64,000 bases of DNA from Vesta saturnalis (GCA_036346205.1 JARFJB010002010.1:175001-239000); one strand, 5' to 3'. Positions 50,201 to 60,599 are shown, counted from the stretch's first letter. Numbers and translations: made by a program. Notes: generated from the letters alone by a model not told the origin.

Positions 50201-51083
50201 GTTTAATATGATTTTTAATACATATGTCGATTATGTACATAGATATTATGGTAATAATGTCACAATCGTATTCGATGGTAATAACCTAATAACGATCATC
50301 AAAAAAATATCAAAGCTGCTGACCAACGTCGTCGATGTGCAATAATTTCATATACTGACATTCTCTTCGATGGATCCTTGACTATTTCAACGAGTCAAGA
50401 AAAATTCCTTGGAAGTGCAAGTAACAAGCATAGATTCATTTTTATGTTAAATGAAAAGTTTGACGCTGCTAACAATAATGTAAAACAAGCTCAAAACGAT
50501 GCTGATTTTCTCATCATTGAAACAGCAATTGAAGAAGCCGATAAAAGAACAACAACATTGTTGTAGGTGAAGACATAGATTTGTTAATAATATTAATTGC
50601 ACGAACACCCATCGGTACAATAATTTATTTTTTAAAACCTGAAAAAAAATGAAAACAATTTATTCCTCGCAAAGCTTGTGTCCAACGTGTAAAAATCATA
50701 CTTTATTGTTATATGCAATGACCGGTTGTGATACTACATCAGCTACTTTTCACAGTAGCGGATAGACCTTGCAAGATCAAATTTTGGAGCCAGTTAAAAC
50801 TCTTCTTCTACCCGCTCCTGATAGCCTACTCAACTCTATTTTTTGTAAGTGCACCAAGGGATGTACCTTGAATTTGGTTAGAGAAAAGTTGGACTATACT
50901 GTTCACCAGTTGGCGGTAATTGTCACGGTCAGAATTGTTTAAATGTATCACCCGATGCGTTTAATGGCATTAATAATAAAGGGTCTACTGAAGATGTAGA
51001 TCCATGGTGTTTCTTGACTGAAGAAGAAGATGATGAAGAGTTGGACATGGTAATTGAAATGGAGTCAGAAGAGGAACCATAAT
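47293..51083 (+). pseudogene. Large decayed ORF with XPG/PIN-like nuclease signature
   Basis: Starts at an ATG at 47293 (MAVSFICKKSLLEGKAVVV), an N-terminal Cys-containing segment. It continues with HVEYRKDYTRKSSI, a Ser/Pro stretch, FSFKNCCIFCGE (shifted), HDLVATEARYHSDCFKHF and AKKLVASLLLIN. The 3' third carries the nuclease-like signature: TIVFDGNN (near 50270), QAQNDADFLIIETAIEEA (near 50495), VGEDIDLLIILIARTP (shifted, near 50565) and LYAMTGCDTTSATFHS (near 50712). It ends with an acidic tail EEEDDEELDMVIEMESEEEP and a stop. The Asp pattern DG / DAD / DxD / GCD fits FEN/XPG-type PIN nucleases, which cut branched DNA. Similar proteins are repeated in arthropod genomes, and XPG-like nucleases occur in Academ transposons; membership here is inference. 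It has more than ten stops or shifts. Confidence 0.6.
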
Positions 51084-51109
51084 AATTCGGCTGATCAATA
51101 AAGAATTAA

Positions 51110-51210
51110 TCATTTAAGTCTAGCAAAGTACAGGTCGAAGGTTCAAACCCTACTGGAGGTAAACTTTTTATTTGTGTATTTAATAAAACTAATAATAATT
51201 TTTAATTGCA
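51110..51210 (+). repeat. Short tRNA-related repeat (copy 2)
   Basis: Contains AGGTCGAAGGTTCAAACCC, close to a tRNA T-arm/B-box, followed by GGAGGTAAACTTTTT and a TAATAATAATTTT end. Partner of 1520-1605. No A-box was found, so this may be a SINE 3' fragment. Confidence 0.4.
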
Positions 51211-51552
51211 TATTTATCTTTGAACTTATTCGTTCATAACAAAACTTATAATAAAATAATCATTTAACTGTCATATAATAATTTTTTTTAAGTAAACATT
51301 TTTTAACCAAAAAAAATTTGTAATCATAAAAATTAAAAAAAAAACTAATCTTTTTTGAAATAGAAACAAAAATAATTTATTATAATTTTTTTATAAATAA
51401 TCATTTTGCTAATAAAAAATAATTTATAATTTGTTTATTTTCTTTAATAAATAAACATTTTTTAATCACAAATAAACGTGGATTATGTCTATTGGGGACA
51501 CTACTTAAAAAAATGCACCTTGTACTCTACCTCAAAGGTGGTGTGGAAAGGA

Positions 51553-51840
51553 GTGCACGAAAAATAAACATCATAACTTTTTGAATCGAATTTTCTCAAA
51601 AACCGTTACCGTTACCGTCTGACGAAAAAAAGCAATAATATATATTTTGTAGGCAATTTCCTAAACTACAAATCTGATAAAAGTTACCGTTAGCGAGATT
51701 TTTGCGAAAAACCGTTTTTCCTATCCTTTGAACTCGCGTAACATTTTTAGCGGCGCATGCATCGACTGGGATATTTGGGATGTTGTTTAGAACCACAAAA
51801 CGAAGCTTCATGCAAAAATTCAGCTGTCCGGGAATTTTTC
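51553..51840 (+). repeat. Right inverted repeat of the candidate XPG transposon
   Basis: Inverted partner of 46712-47017. It merges without a gap into the Tc1 transposase relic at about 51843. Confidence 0.7.
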
Positions 51841-51842
51841 CG

Positions 51843-52695
51843 TACACAAAGAGTGAGAGATACAGGGCGTCCTCGAAGAACCACAGAAGCCGAAGATCGC
51901 CGTCTTAGAGTATTGGCTCTATGGGACCGATTCTCCTCTACACGGGCGATTGCGGACCAGTGGTTTTCAGAACATAGAAGGCCGATTGTGATGCGAACTG
52001 TTTATCGCCGCATAAGAACGTTTGGACTTATTTCATACCACTGAGTCCTGGGCACCGACATAATCGTCTAGCGTGGTGTAGAGAACGGACAATTTGGGAC
52101 CAAGAATGGAATTCAATTGTCTTCAGCGATGAGTCCAGATTTTATTTGGGCATGCATGACGGTCGCGCAAGGGTGAGAAGACAGCGTGGAGAAAGACAAG
52201 ATCCCCAATTTTCTGTGGAAAGGCATGATCACCACACAGTTGGAGTTATGGTATGGGAGGCTATTGCTATTGGAAGTAGGTCACCTTTGGTCAATATTAG
52301 AGGTAACATGCCCGCTGTGCGCTGCATCCAGGAGATCGTAGAACCCCATATTGTACCTTATGATCAAACCATCCCCAACAGCACATTCCAACAAGACAAC
52401 GTATGACCTCATATTGCTAGGGCTACTTTGGCTGATTTTGAGGCCAATCAAATTACTTTGTTGCCTTGGCCACAGAGATCTCCCGATCTCTCACCCATCG
52501 AGCACGTCTGGGATATTGTGGGAAGAAGATTAGTCAATTTACCCACCCCCCACAAACTCTAGTAGCTTTGCAGCATGAGTTACAGATAGCATGGTATGGG
52601 ATACCTCAGGATACCTCATTAGAAGTATGTTCAGACGAGTTAATGAGTGCATATGACATCGTAGTGGCGCAACACATTATTAAGTTTTTTTGAAA
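51843..52695 (+). pseudogene. Tc1-like transposase relic, N-terminally truncated
   Basis: Reads DTGRPRRTTEAEDRRLRVLA (GRPR hook and second helix-turn-helix), FSSTRAIADQWFSEH and MRTVYRRIRTFGLIS. After a shift it reads NRLAWCRE and SIVFSDESRFYLG (first aspartate), GRARVRRQRGERQD, HHTVGVMVWEAI, TIPNSTFQQDNV (second aspartate), and LPWPQRSPDLSPIEHVWDIV (the glutamate, about 34 residues on). This is the DD34E pattern of Tc1 transposases. The first helix-turn-helix is missing; repeat sequence at 51553-51840 takes its place. Frameshifts near 52044, 52405 and 52520. Well preserved compared with its neighbours. Confidence 0.85.
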
Positions 52696-52699
52696 AAGT

Positions 52700-53030
52700 C
52701 AACAGTTTAATTTTTATCAAATTTTGATCCTTTACTAGTCTAACTCGAATACACTTGTATACCAAAAATTGATCAAAAATAAATTGATTATTACTGAGTG
52801 TTCTTCTTTCTATGTCACTTAGTATATTAACAGTGGCTTAGAATTAGAAAATTAATGATATAATTTTAATAACACCTTTTATTAAAAAAAAATTTACAAG
52901 ACTCTTTTTTTATTTATAAAACAACCGAACAATTAATCACTATATCTATCAGGAGAAACAAAAATACAGAATGTACTTTAACAGTCATTACAGGAGAGTT
53001 TTTTTTTGTCCGGATAAAATTCATTTTCTT
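52700..53030. other. AT-rich spacer
   Basis: Could hold the Tc1 element's 3' end, but no terminal inverted repeat was readable. Confidence 0.4.
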
Positions 53031-53034
53031 ACTA

Positions 53035-53150
53035 GAATTTGATTGCTTGGTAAATTGACGACACAAATCACCTACGCTAAAAAAACCAGTCCGAAAGGAC
53101 GAATTTTGTTATCTGGTGGTTTGTGAAGTGAATTTACCAAAAAGAAACCA
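53035..53150. repeat. Imperfect palindrome (family 1, second copy)
   Basis: TTGGTAAATTGACGACACAA and ATCACC pair with GGTGGTTTGTGAAGTGAATTTACCA across about 50 bp. TTGCTTGGTAAATTGACGA matches the core of the palindrome at 46322-46545. Confidence 0.6.
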
Positions 53151-53435
53151 AATTTAAGATAATTTAATGAATAATTAACAATAATAACTAGGTAATTATG
53201 AAAAATTCAATAATACATTTGTTTATTTAAAAATGACAATTATTAAACAATTAGAAAAAACATTTTTTTCTTCAGAAGTCAATAAAAGATGACATTTTAA
53301 ACTTCACCTGACAACGTTAAACTTTGACATTTTCACTGACGGCTGCAAAAGTCTTTTACATCCCTTCGCTGCGAATGCAAAAGTAATGTAAGTTAATAAC
53401 TCAAACACCCAATTTTGAAAACAACGAAAACAAAT

Positions 53436-54519
53436 TTATTGTTTAGAGTTATAAAGATTGAAAGTGAAATGATCGAAACTAACATTTTCTCCAAAATAAA
53501 CTACACTAGAGGTAACAGTGGAGGTCTCGCTGCGTTCTAAGGAAATGGTTTTTAATTCTTCCTCTTCTACATTAACTTCTGTACTCGTAGCGCTTGCACT
53601 AGGTGCAAAAATTTTCAAAGCTGCCTCTTTTTTTGTTGCTGGAGAGTTTTTAATATAACGCTCAGCTACAGTGCTGGACTTCCAGCCACCATGGCGCTTG
53701 AAGCACATTAAATCTGCGCCACCGTCCACCAACAGTGTAGCTGAGGTTCTTGTTAGACAATGCCCTGTGTATTCTGTATAATTCGCTAATTTTAAGAAAC
53801 AAGCTACCTCCCTAGGAACAATACTTATTTTATGGATTCCCATCACCGCTCTTGGGCATTTTCCATTTCCATATTTCAAAAAAATTCGGCGATCATTCAT
53901 GTTTCGTGGGCACAAAGCAACATATTTGTTATAATATAAATTTAGGAAAGATTCCCCTACAACTGTAAATAATATAATTTTTTTGTTTTCTATCTGGAAT
54001 TTTAATATGTTGCAGAATTTTAGGTTCTCAATGTTGTCTACCTTCATCTTCACCAATTCATCGCAGCGACATGCCCTGAGATACCAATAATCAAAACTAT
54101 CTAAAAAATACAAAATATAAAGACTTGTTTTCATTCTATTTCTAAAACTTACCTTCATTGCCAAGTATTTTTCATCCAACGCTTCCGATAAAATTTGTTA
54201 AATTGGTCTTTTGTAAATACTTTGGCCTGCTTTGGGGTGTATCCTTCACTCTGCTTCCTGAGATATGCATGAAGTTTCAAGTATTTGCTTATATCTACGC
54301 CATGTCGAATATTGGGACCACATTGTCGAGCTTTCCATTTTCATTTTTGTTGCTAATTCGGTAAAATATAAATTGCTGAAAAGCGCGTTCATAGATTTTG
54401 CTCGATCTTGTAGGTAACAGATCATTTATAGCTGTATTAGCCGCTTCAGTAGTTTCTGACGGCGTGTAGTTCTCCAAATCCATCATACTCCTAACAATGT
54501 AATATGTTAATTTACACAA
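53436..54519 (-). pseudogene. Tyrosine recombinase gene (Crypton-like), intron-containing relic
   Basis: Minus strand. Exon a (54519 to about 54310) reads TAINDLLPTRSSKIYERAF, the N-terminal DNA-binding part. Exon b (about 54300-54153) reads MWSQYSTW and then, shifted, DISKYLKLHAYLRKQSEGYT and LSEALDEKYLAMK, ending at a GTAAGT donor. A 52-bp intron ends in TTTTTTAG, and exon c (54100-53436) encodes the catalytic domain: LRACRCDELVKM (first Arg), YTGHCLTRTSATLLVDGGAD (His-x-x-Arg type), CFKRHGGWKSSTVAERYI (second His/Trp and the Tyr nucleophile), then a Ser/Thr/Glu tail. The catalytic set looks complete in exon c. Exon b has at least two single-base shifts. Such proteins are repeated or domesticated in many insects. 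Confidence 0.75.
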
Positions 54520-54730
54520 CTAGGAACAAAAAGTTTAATAAAATACTTACAATGACACGGAGAATCTTCAAAATTTTCAACTTCTTTAATTCATTGTTTT
54601 CAACGAAACCTAGCAACGTCTACTGCTGCTTGCCAGAACACACTAGGTAAATCTAACTATTCCTCATTTTCACAACCTAATTATTTTTTCTTATTTCACA
54701 TTTAAGTGTAAAAAACGTCTGAAGAAAAAA
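54520..54730. other. Short spacer upstream of the recombinase gene
   Basis: AT-rich; no start exon or promoter element could be assigned. Confidence 0.4.
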
Positions 54731-54857
54731 TTATATATTTTATGCGGAGCAAAGTGACTTTTTGTGGCTCATCTGTATTTGTCGGACTCACTACGTTCGT
54801 CCGTCAAACCTACAGATTCGCCACAAACAGTGTCACTAGCTCCTTATAAAATAATAT
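54731..54857. repeat. 127-bp imperfect palindrome at the outer end of the ISL2EU-like copy
   Basis: The left arm GGAGCAAAGTGACTTTTTG with TGGC..ATCTGTA pairs with the right arm, which reads GGAGCTAGTGACACTGTTTG with TGGC..ATCTGTA on the reverse strand. AT-rich flanks TATATTTTAT and TATTATTTTATA extend the pairing. The right half belongs to the repeat shared with 58473 onward. It may be the 3' terminal structure of the ISL2EU-like transposon. Confidence 0.65.
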
Positions 54858-55757
54858 ACTATTTTTGCTTTTAAATCAGAACTATTTAGAATTTTACATA
54901 GATTAAATGCAGATGAAGTCGATGTTTGCTGCATTATTCTCATCGAATTGAGTATTGTGGTATTTTAATTATTGCTCCGCAAATCCTCGATTTGTTCTTG
55001 ATTCGACGTGCCAAAACGCAATTAATTCGCCATTTTGTACCTACTTTAATTATTACAAGCTGTATGCCAATTTTGAAAATTGTTCATTCGTTATCATAGC
55101 AACAAACAATAATAATATGGGTAGACAAAGATTTACCAGAGCACTGCAACTGTTAAAATTCGATCGATAACGGCGATGTCATCTGTTTTCTTCTTTGCTA
55201 AATATATAGGTATTACATCATATAAAATACTGTATTTATGTCTTAACATTCCGATAACTCTCTCTACATGTATCCTAGAAAACATTAGCTTTTTACTTCA
55301 ATATATTATATGGTTTATATTTTACATCATACCCAATACTGGCTAAAGTTCTAGTTGATTCTATTTCCTTTGGATCCAGTTGTTTTTCCTTTAGGAATCG
55401 ATTTATTGCTTTTTCCATGTATAACCCAGCCCTGTATTCAATAAAAATCCTCGATCAACTAAAACTAGATCGCCCGGAATTAAATTGTCTAAAATCCCTG
55501 TCTTCAGTCAGTCCATTATCACTGATTCTTCCACCATATGCTTCTGAAATATAAGATCTCGATCCTTCTGGTGTTATCCCTATGAGAACTTTGACAGTGT
55601 TATGATGCCTATAGGTAGACCAAGTTATGCACTGTGTTTCCAATCTTTTTCTCTTTTGCAATGTAATTTCTATCCTAGAAATAGTTGAGATACTAACATT
55701 AAATATATAAGAAAGCGTAAAATCTAAATTTAACCTAAGGTTTATTAACACTATCAA
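54833..55757 (-). pseudogene. ISL2EU-like transposase fragment, left copy (3' part)
   Basis: Minus strand. Covers LNLDFTLSYIFNVSISTISR, TWSTYRHHNTVKVLIGITPE, SYISEAYGGRISDNGLTED, LVLVDRGF and RIHVERVIGMLRHKYSIL, the DDE_Tnp_4 core used by ISL2EU elements for cut-and-paste transposition. It is nearly identical to 58473-59390. Its upstream part is absent; it abuts the truncated 3' end of the RTE LINE at 55757/55758. Frameshifts are present. Confidence 0.8.
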
Positions 55758-55774
55758 ATTGTGCTTTTGCTATT

Positions 55775-57091
55775 TTATCCATATTTTTTCGGGTCAGAGT
55801 CCACGTCCGTGCGCCGTACGTAAGTCGGGAGGACACATTGGTCGTATACTCGGGTTCTCAGATATTGGGGTATTTTTTTGTTTGTCAATATCTTTTTTAG
55901 TTTTCCAAACCCTGCCCAAGCCAATCTGACTCTTCTCGTAACTTCTGCCGTTTGGTTTTCTTTGTTTATCTTGACTATTTGTCCTAGATATATGTGCTCG
56001 TTCACCATCTCTAAGTTGACATTATTGAGGTTTATTTTTCTTAGTTCATTTGTATTATTTGTATTAGTCATTATCTTGGTTTTTGACATGTTGATTTTTA
56101 GGCCTATTTTTTTTTATTCTTTCGACAATTGTGTTACCATGTCTTGTAATTCTTCGAAATCTGTTGTAATGAGTACGATGTCATCTGCATATCTAAGGTG
56201 GTTTAGCTTTTTCCCGTTTATATTTATTCCTTTATTTGACCAGTTTAGCTGTTTGAACATATCTTCTATCGCTAGTGTGAAAAGCTTTGGAGAGATGACA
56301 TCGCCCTGCCGTACGCCTCTATTCAGTGATATATGCTTTGTTGTGTTTCTGCCTACTTGTACTGTCATAATAGCTTTTTCGTATATGTTATGTATGAGTG
56401 TTCGGTAGCGAGAATCAATTCGGCAGTTGTTTATGGCTTTTTCCACCGCCCACAGTTCTACGCTGTCGAAAGCCTTTTCGTAATCTATAAAGGCAAGATA
56501 TAAATCCAGATGGTATTCATTTGCCTTTTCGATCAGCGTTCTCACGGTTAACAGGTGATCGGATGTGCTGTAGTCTTTTCGGAATCCGGCTTGTTCTACC
56601 GGCTGGTAAGCATCTAGTTTGGGTGTTAAGCGGTTAGTTATTACCCTCATGAAGAGTTTGTAGACCTGTGATAATAGAGAGATGGGTCTATAGTTGTTTA
56701 ATTCTTCTCGTTTTCCTTTCTTAAATAGCAGTATGACCATACTCTCGTTCCAGTTATTAGGAATTTCGCTTTTATGCATGCAGTGGTTGAACAGCTTTTT
56801 AAGTTTTTCTATTATTACTTTCTTCCCCTCCTTTAGCATTTCGGCCAATATTCCATCTGTTCCGGGAGCTTTATTATTTTTTAATTGAGATAAAGCTGCT
56901 TCAATCTCAAAGTCTTCGATATCCGGCATGTCCTCTGAGTTTGCGTTCATTATTTTTTGTTGTATGTATTTCTTTGTTTCTTTATCAGGAGTTACTTTTG
57001 CAGCATATAGGTTACTATAGAATCCTTCTACGGTTGTTGTTATTTTATCTGTATTTCTTTGTTCTTGTCCGTTTTGGTCTCTTATGGACAT
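55775..57091 (-). pseudogene. RTE LINE: reverse transcriptase
   Basis: Motifs in order: APGTDGILAEML, NNYRPISLLSQVYKLFMRVI, QAGFRKDYSTSDHLLTVR, DLYLAFIDYEKAFDSV (palm motif A aspartate), LNRGVRQGDVISPKLFTLAI (motif B) and LRYADDIVLITTDFEE (motif C, catalytic Asp-Asp). The GVRQGD..SPKLF form is typical of RTE-like RTs. A stop and shift at about 56110-56090 separate the thumb segment 56089-55775. Well preserved, so the insertion is younger than most elements here. Confidence 0.85.
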
Positions 57092-57192
57092 TATCTTTGA
57101 TGTTCCTAAGGTTGGCTTTAAACATTTTAGTCCTCGGTTTTTTTCTATTACTCCTTCTATTTTGTTTTCATTATATTTCCTTAGGTCGTCTT

Positions 57193-58467
57193 TTATTTTC
57201 TTTTTATCATTTTATTAATTTCTATATATTCTATTGTGTTTCTCTTTCTTTCTTGTAGCAGTGTTCGTCTTTTGTCCATTAGTTGTTTTGTTTCTTGGCT
57301 TATTTTATTTTCTTTCGAGTTTTTCTTTTTAGCTATTTTTGTAGCTGCTGTTAGTAATTGTGTCTTTAGGTTGTCGTTGATTTTATTGATATCTGCCTCT
57401 TCTTTCTTCGTTTCTGTTTCTCGTAGAATTTCTCGAAATTGTTCTCCTTTTTCTCGTATTTTATTATGATCTATAGCCATTACTCTTTTGTGTTGATGCT
57501 TCCTTTCCAATTTATTACTCAAGTGTATTCTAGCTCTAAGCATTCGGTGATCGCTGCCGGTGGTAAATCTGTTCAGAGCCGTCACATCTTCAAATATATA
57601 TTTGTTTTTGCAAAGGAAGTAGTCAATTTCATTCTTTGTTTCCCCATTTGGTGACATCCAAGTCCATTTTCTGTTATCTTTTTTGTTAAAAAATGTATTT
57701 ATTGCATATAAGTCTTGTTGTTGTAAATAGTTCAGAAGTTTATCACCACGTGGATTTCTTGTGCCGTATCCATAATTTCCTACTTTGGTATCTCCCTCGT
57801 CGACTTTCTTTCCTATTTTGGAATTGAAGTCACCCATGATGATAGTTAGTTTTATTGGTGTCTCCTCTATTGCTGTCGTGATTTCTTCATAAAATGTTTC
57901 CATTTCGTTGTCGTCATGATCTGCCGTGGGAGCATATACCTGGATAATTTTAATTTTTAGCTTTCTATTTATTTCTATTATTATGTAGCCTACTCTGTCT
58001 GAAATGGGTTTGAATGTTTTTACATTTTGCTTTATATTATTTTTTACTAGGAATCCTATACCTCCATATGTTTCGTCTTCAGGGCCTTTGTAATATAGTT
58101 GGTTTCCTGTCTGCAGTTCTATACTTTGTTCTCCTCTTCGTTTTATCTCGGATATTCCTACTATGTCCCATTTTATCTTTGTGAGTTCCTCCTCTAATTC
58201 ATATATCTTTTCATCTTTTGCCATAGATCTGATGTTATAGGTTGCAATGTGTAGTTTATTTTGTTTTGTTGTCTTTCTTTCTTGTTTCGCTTTCGCCTTT
58301 TTAAGTGTCGCGCTTTTGCCTCCCCCAGAATCCGCGAGGCTGACCGGTGGGCCGGTGTGGGATTGTGGACATTCTGTCCTACCCACCTGGGGTACTTTTT
58401 TTTTTCGTTTTAAGTTCGACATTTTTTCGTTTGAAGGGGTTGGCTTTAAAAGTGTAAAAAGTGTCAC
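57193..58467 (-). pseudogene. RTE LINE: N-terminus and AP endonuclease
   Basis: An open frame of 424 codons, the longest non-repeat frame in the window. The catalytic set is visible: IATYNIRSM (Asn), VGISEIKRRG (Glu), IIQVYAPTADH, IIMGDFNSKIG (Asp-x-Asn), WTWMSPNGETKNEIDYFLC and RFTTGSDHRMLRARI (Ser-Asp-His). This endonuclease nicks target DNA to prime reverse transcription. A linker rich in Lys/Glu (RETETKKEEADINKINDN) follows to NKMIKRK, then a frameshift into the RT frame. First ATG at 58467, but MSNLKRKKKVPQVG 45 bp further on is an equally good start. Confidence 0.85.
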
Positions 58468-58470
58468 TTT

Positions 58471-60574
58471 AGCTCGTTATAAAATAATATACTATTTTTT
58501 GCTTTTAAATCAGGACTATTTGGAATTTTACGTAGATTAAATGCAGATGAAGTCGATGTTTGCTGCATTATTCTCATCTAATTGAGTATTGTGGTACTAT
58601 TGCTCCGCAAATCTTCGATTTGTTCTTGATTCGACGTGCCAAAACGCAATTAATTCGCCATTTTGTACTTTATTTATTACAAGCTGTATGCCAATTTTGA
58701 AAATTGTTCATTCGTTATCATAGCAACAAACAATAATAATATGGGTAGACAAAGATTTACCAGAGCACTGCAAACTGTTAAAATTCGATCGATAACGGCG
58801 ATGTCATCTGTTTTCTTCTTCGCTAAATATATAGGTATTACATCATATAAAATACTGTATTTATGTCTTAACATTCCGATAACTCTCTCTACATGTATCC
58901 TAGAAAACATTAGCTTTTTACTTCAATATATTATATGGTTTATATTTTACATCATACCTAACACTGGCTAAAGTTCTAGTTGATTCTATTTCCTTTGCAT
59001 CCAGTTGTTTTTTCCCTTTAAGAATCGATTTATTGCTTTTTCCATGTATAATCCAGCCCTGTATTCAATAAAAAATCCTCGATCAACTAAAACTAGATCG
59101 CCCGGAATTAAATTGTCTAAAATCCCTCAGTCTTCAGTCAGTCCATTATCACTGATTCTTCCACCATATGCTTCTGAAATATAAGATCTCGGTCCTGCTG
59201 GTGTTATCCCTATGAGAACTTTGACAGTGTTATGATGCTTATAGGTAGACCAAGTTATGTACTGTTTCCAATCTTTTTTCGTCTTTTGCAATGTAATTTC
59301 TATTCTAGAAATAGTTGAGATACTAACATTAAATATATAAGAAAGAGTAAAATCCAAATTTAACCTAAGGTTTATTAACACTATCAAAAAATGACTGAAC
59401 TTATTTGTAATTACTGCTTGTGGTACTATTTTGATACAAGGTTCAATTAATTTTGTAAATATTATTTTGAATGCCCTATAGCTTGGTAGTCCAGTGTAGT
59501 AACTAATCTTTTTGTCATCATTCACAAATGAATTCTCTTCATAAATAGAATTTTCTTTAAAATGCCCCAACTGATATAATTGCAGATGTAGCAAAATATC
59601 TTCAATAACTAGTTCAGTCTGGACCTAATCATTATTTTAGGTAGTTCAGCTTTCTGTAGTAAAACTTCCGGTTGATTCATATCAATCTCTTGCTCATTTG
59701 GATTCTGAACACAAACGTCTTCCTGCAAACCATGAAAACAAGGTATAAAGTAGCCTCATACAGTAAATGATCTGTCCAGAGGAAAAGTGATTTTTCAGTT
59801 ATACCAGTTTTCATGTATGTAAAGTTAGAATTTATGATATAAAAAACTAATAGAAGTCAATTATATTTGGAAGGAATATGTAAACAGCTGATGAAACAGT
59901 TTTACCTTGATCTCTCAATTTATTCAGGGCAAAATTTTATTTTTCAGAAATTTACGTAAAGGTCTTAATAATAAATTTAGACCATTTTTCCTCTGAATGG
60001 TTTTAAATGATTTGAAGAATCTCTGCAGCTAGGTTTTTTTGGATTATATGTATTTAAATTTCAAATGCAAACAATCTGTGCATGTAGGAAGCTATTTTTT
60101 TTTAATTGAGCTTATGACATCTTAATACCTGCACATCTACTTCTAGAAGTCTATTTTGCTCTTTCGTAACTACTTGTTGCTGCTACCGTTACTTTACTGC
60201 TACTTATATGTCCCAAATTCTGAGAGTGTACATAATCTGGATTTGCAATGTACCCAAGTACAGCCGGCTTTCCTTCAAATATACAACACACAAATATACA
60301 TTCTTCAATATACATCAGTGCATTTACAATAATTAAACCCACACACAGAAGCGTATTTTATTTTGTCAGTTGTTAGATGTTCACTTCTTATACCCTTTAT
60401 CCAAGCATCTCGTTCTTTATCGCCCTCAGGAATAGTCCTACGTCGTCTATCCCGCACTCCAGGGAACGAAAAATATATCTTGTCATTTTCCCTGTTACTT
60501 CTATTAGAGCAACCAAAACTGCACAAATCCTTGGCATACTTTAATGTCACCTGAATATAACATATCATAGCCAA
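58471..60574 (-). pseudogene. ISL2EU-like transposon gene (THAP plus DDE_Tnp_4), right copy
   Basis: Minus strand, multi-exon. The THAP zinc finger begins CSFGCSNRSNRENDKIYFSF (60520-60460), with KERDAWIKGIR. Its second half is read in a shifted frame as FVCCIFEGKPAVLGY and NPDYVHSQNLGH (60280-60200). Exon RLLEVDVQ ends at a GTATTA donor near 60127. After TTTGCAG the next exon (about 59726) reads EDVCVQNPNEQEIDMNQPEV. The transposase follows: YYTGLPSYRAFKIIFTKLIE, NVSISTISRIEITLQ, TWSTYKHHNTVKVLIGITPA, GGRISDNGLTED, GDLVLVDRGF and RIHVERVIGMLRHKYSIL. It stops at 58473 where the LINE begins. THAP domains bind the transposon ends and the DDE domain catalyses transposition. Shifts and stops present. 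Confidence 0.8.
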
Positions 60575-60599
60575 AAGAGCCTTACCTTGAACGTAATTC

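Larger units (their letters stand above)
46712..51840 (+). mobile_element. Candidate 5.1-kb DNA transposon: inverted repeats around an XPG/PIN-like ORF
   Basis: Left inverted repeat about 46712-47017 and right inverted repeat about 51553-51840, facing each other and roughly 80% alike by eye. Both ends begin GGAAAAATT when read inward. Shared blocks are AATTTTTGCATGAAGCTTC, GTTTAGAAC, AGCGCATGCAT (left) or GGCGCATGCAT (right), CGAGATTTTTGCGAAAAACC, AGGCAATTTCCTAA, ACGAAAAAAAG and GAATCGAATTTTC. Between them is one long decayed ORF on the plus strand (47293-51083). No matching target duplication could be read at the ends. DNA just right of 51840 is Tc1 transposase sequence. The alternative is that two copies of an unrelated repeat happen to flank the gene. 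Confidence 0.55.
55758..58470 (-). mobile_element. RTE-type LINE, nearly full length but lacking its 3' end
   Basis: Endonuclease and reverse transcriptase sit in what was one ORF read from 58467 leftward. The 5' end lies within about 20 bp of the flanking transposon repeat. The RT C-terminus reads NEHIYLGQIVKINKEN, RLAWAGFGKLKKIL and, in a shifted frame, LTYGARTWTLTRKNMDKIAK, then stops abruptly where ISL2EU sequence begins. The usual remaining C-terminal part, 3' UTR and short-repeat tail are missing. It is flanked on both sides by direct copies of the same segment of about 920 bp. Confidence 0.85.

Noticed and set aside
52351..52533. Separate small plus-strand frames in the Tc1 region
   Set aside because: They are frame-shifted pieces or shadows of one Tc1 transposase, not separate genes.
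55878..56408. 176-codon plus-strand hydrophobic frame resembling a membrane protein
   Set aside because: It is antisense to the reverse transcriptase of the RTE LINE; the hydrophobicity comes from Lys/Glu/Asn-rich codons read on the other strand.
55758..58470. Simple retroposition with a giant 920-bp target-site duplication
   Set aside because: The LINE ends within its RT frame and lacks a 3' UTR and tail, which ordinary target-primed insertion does not produce. Kept only as a geometric description.
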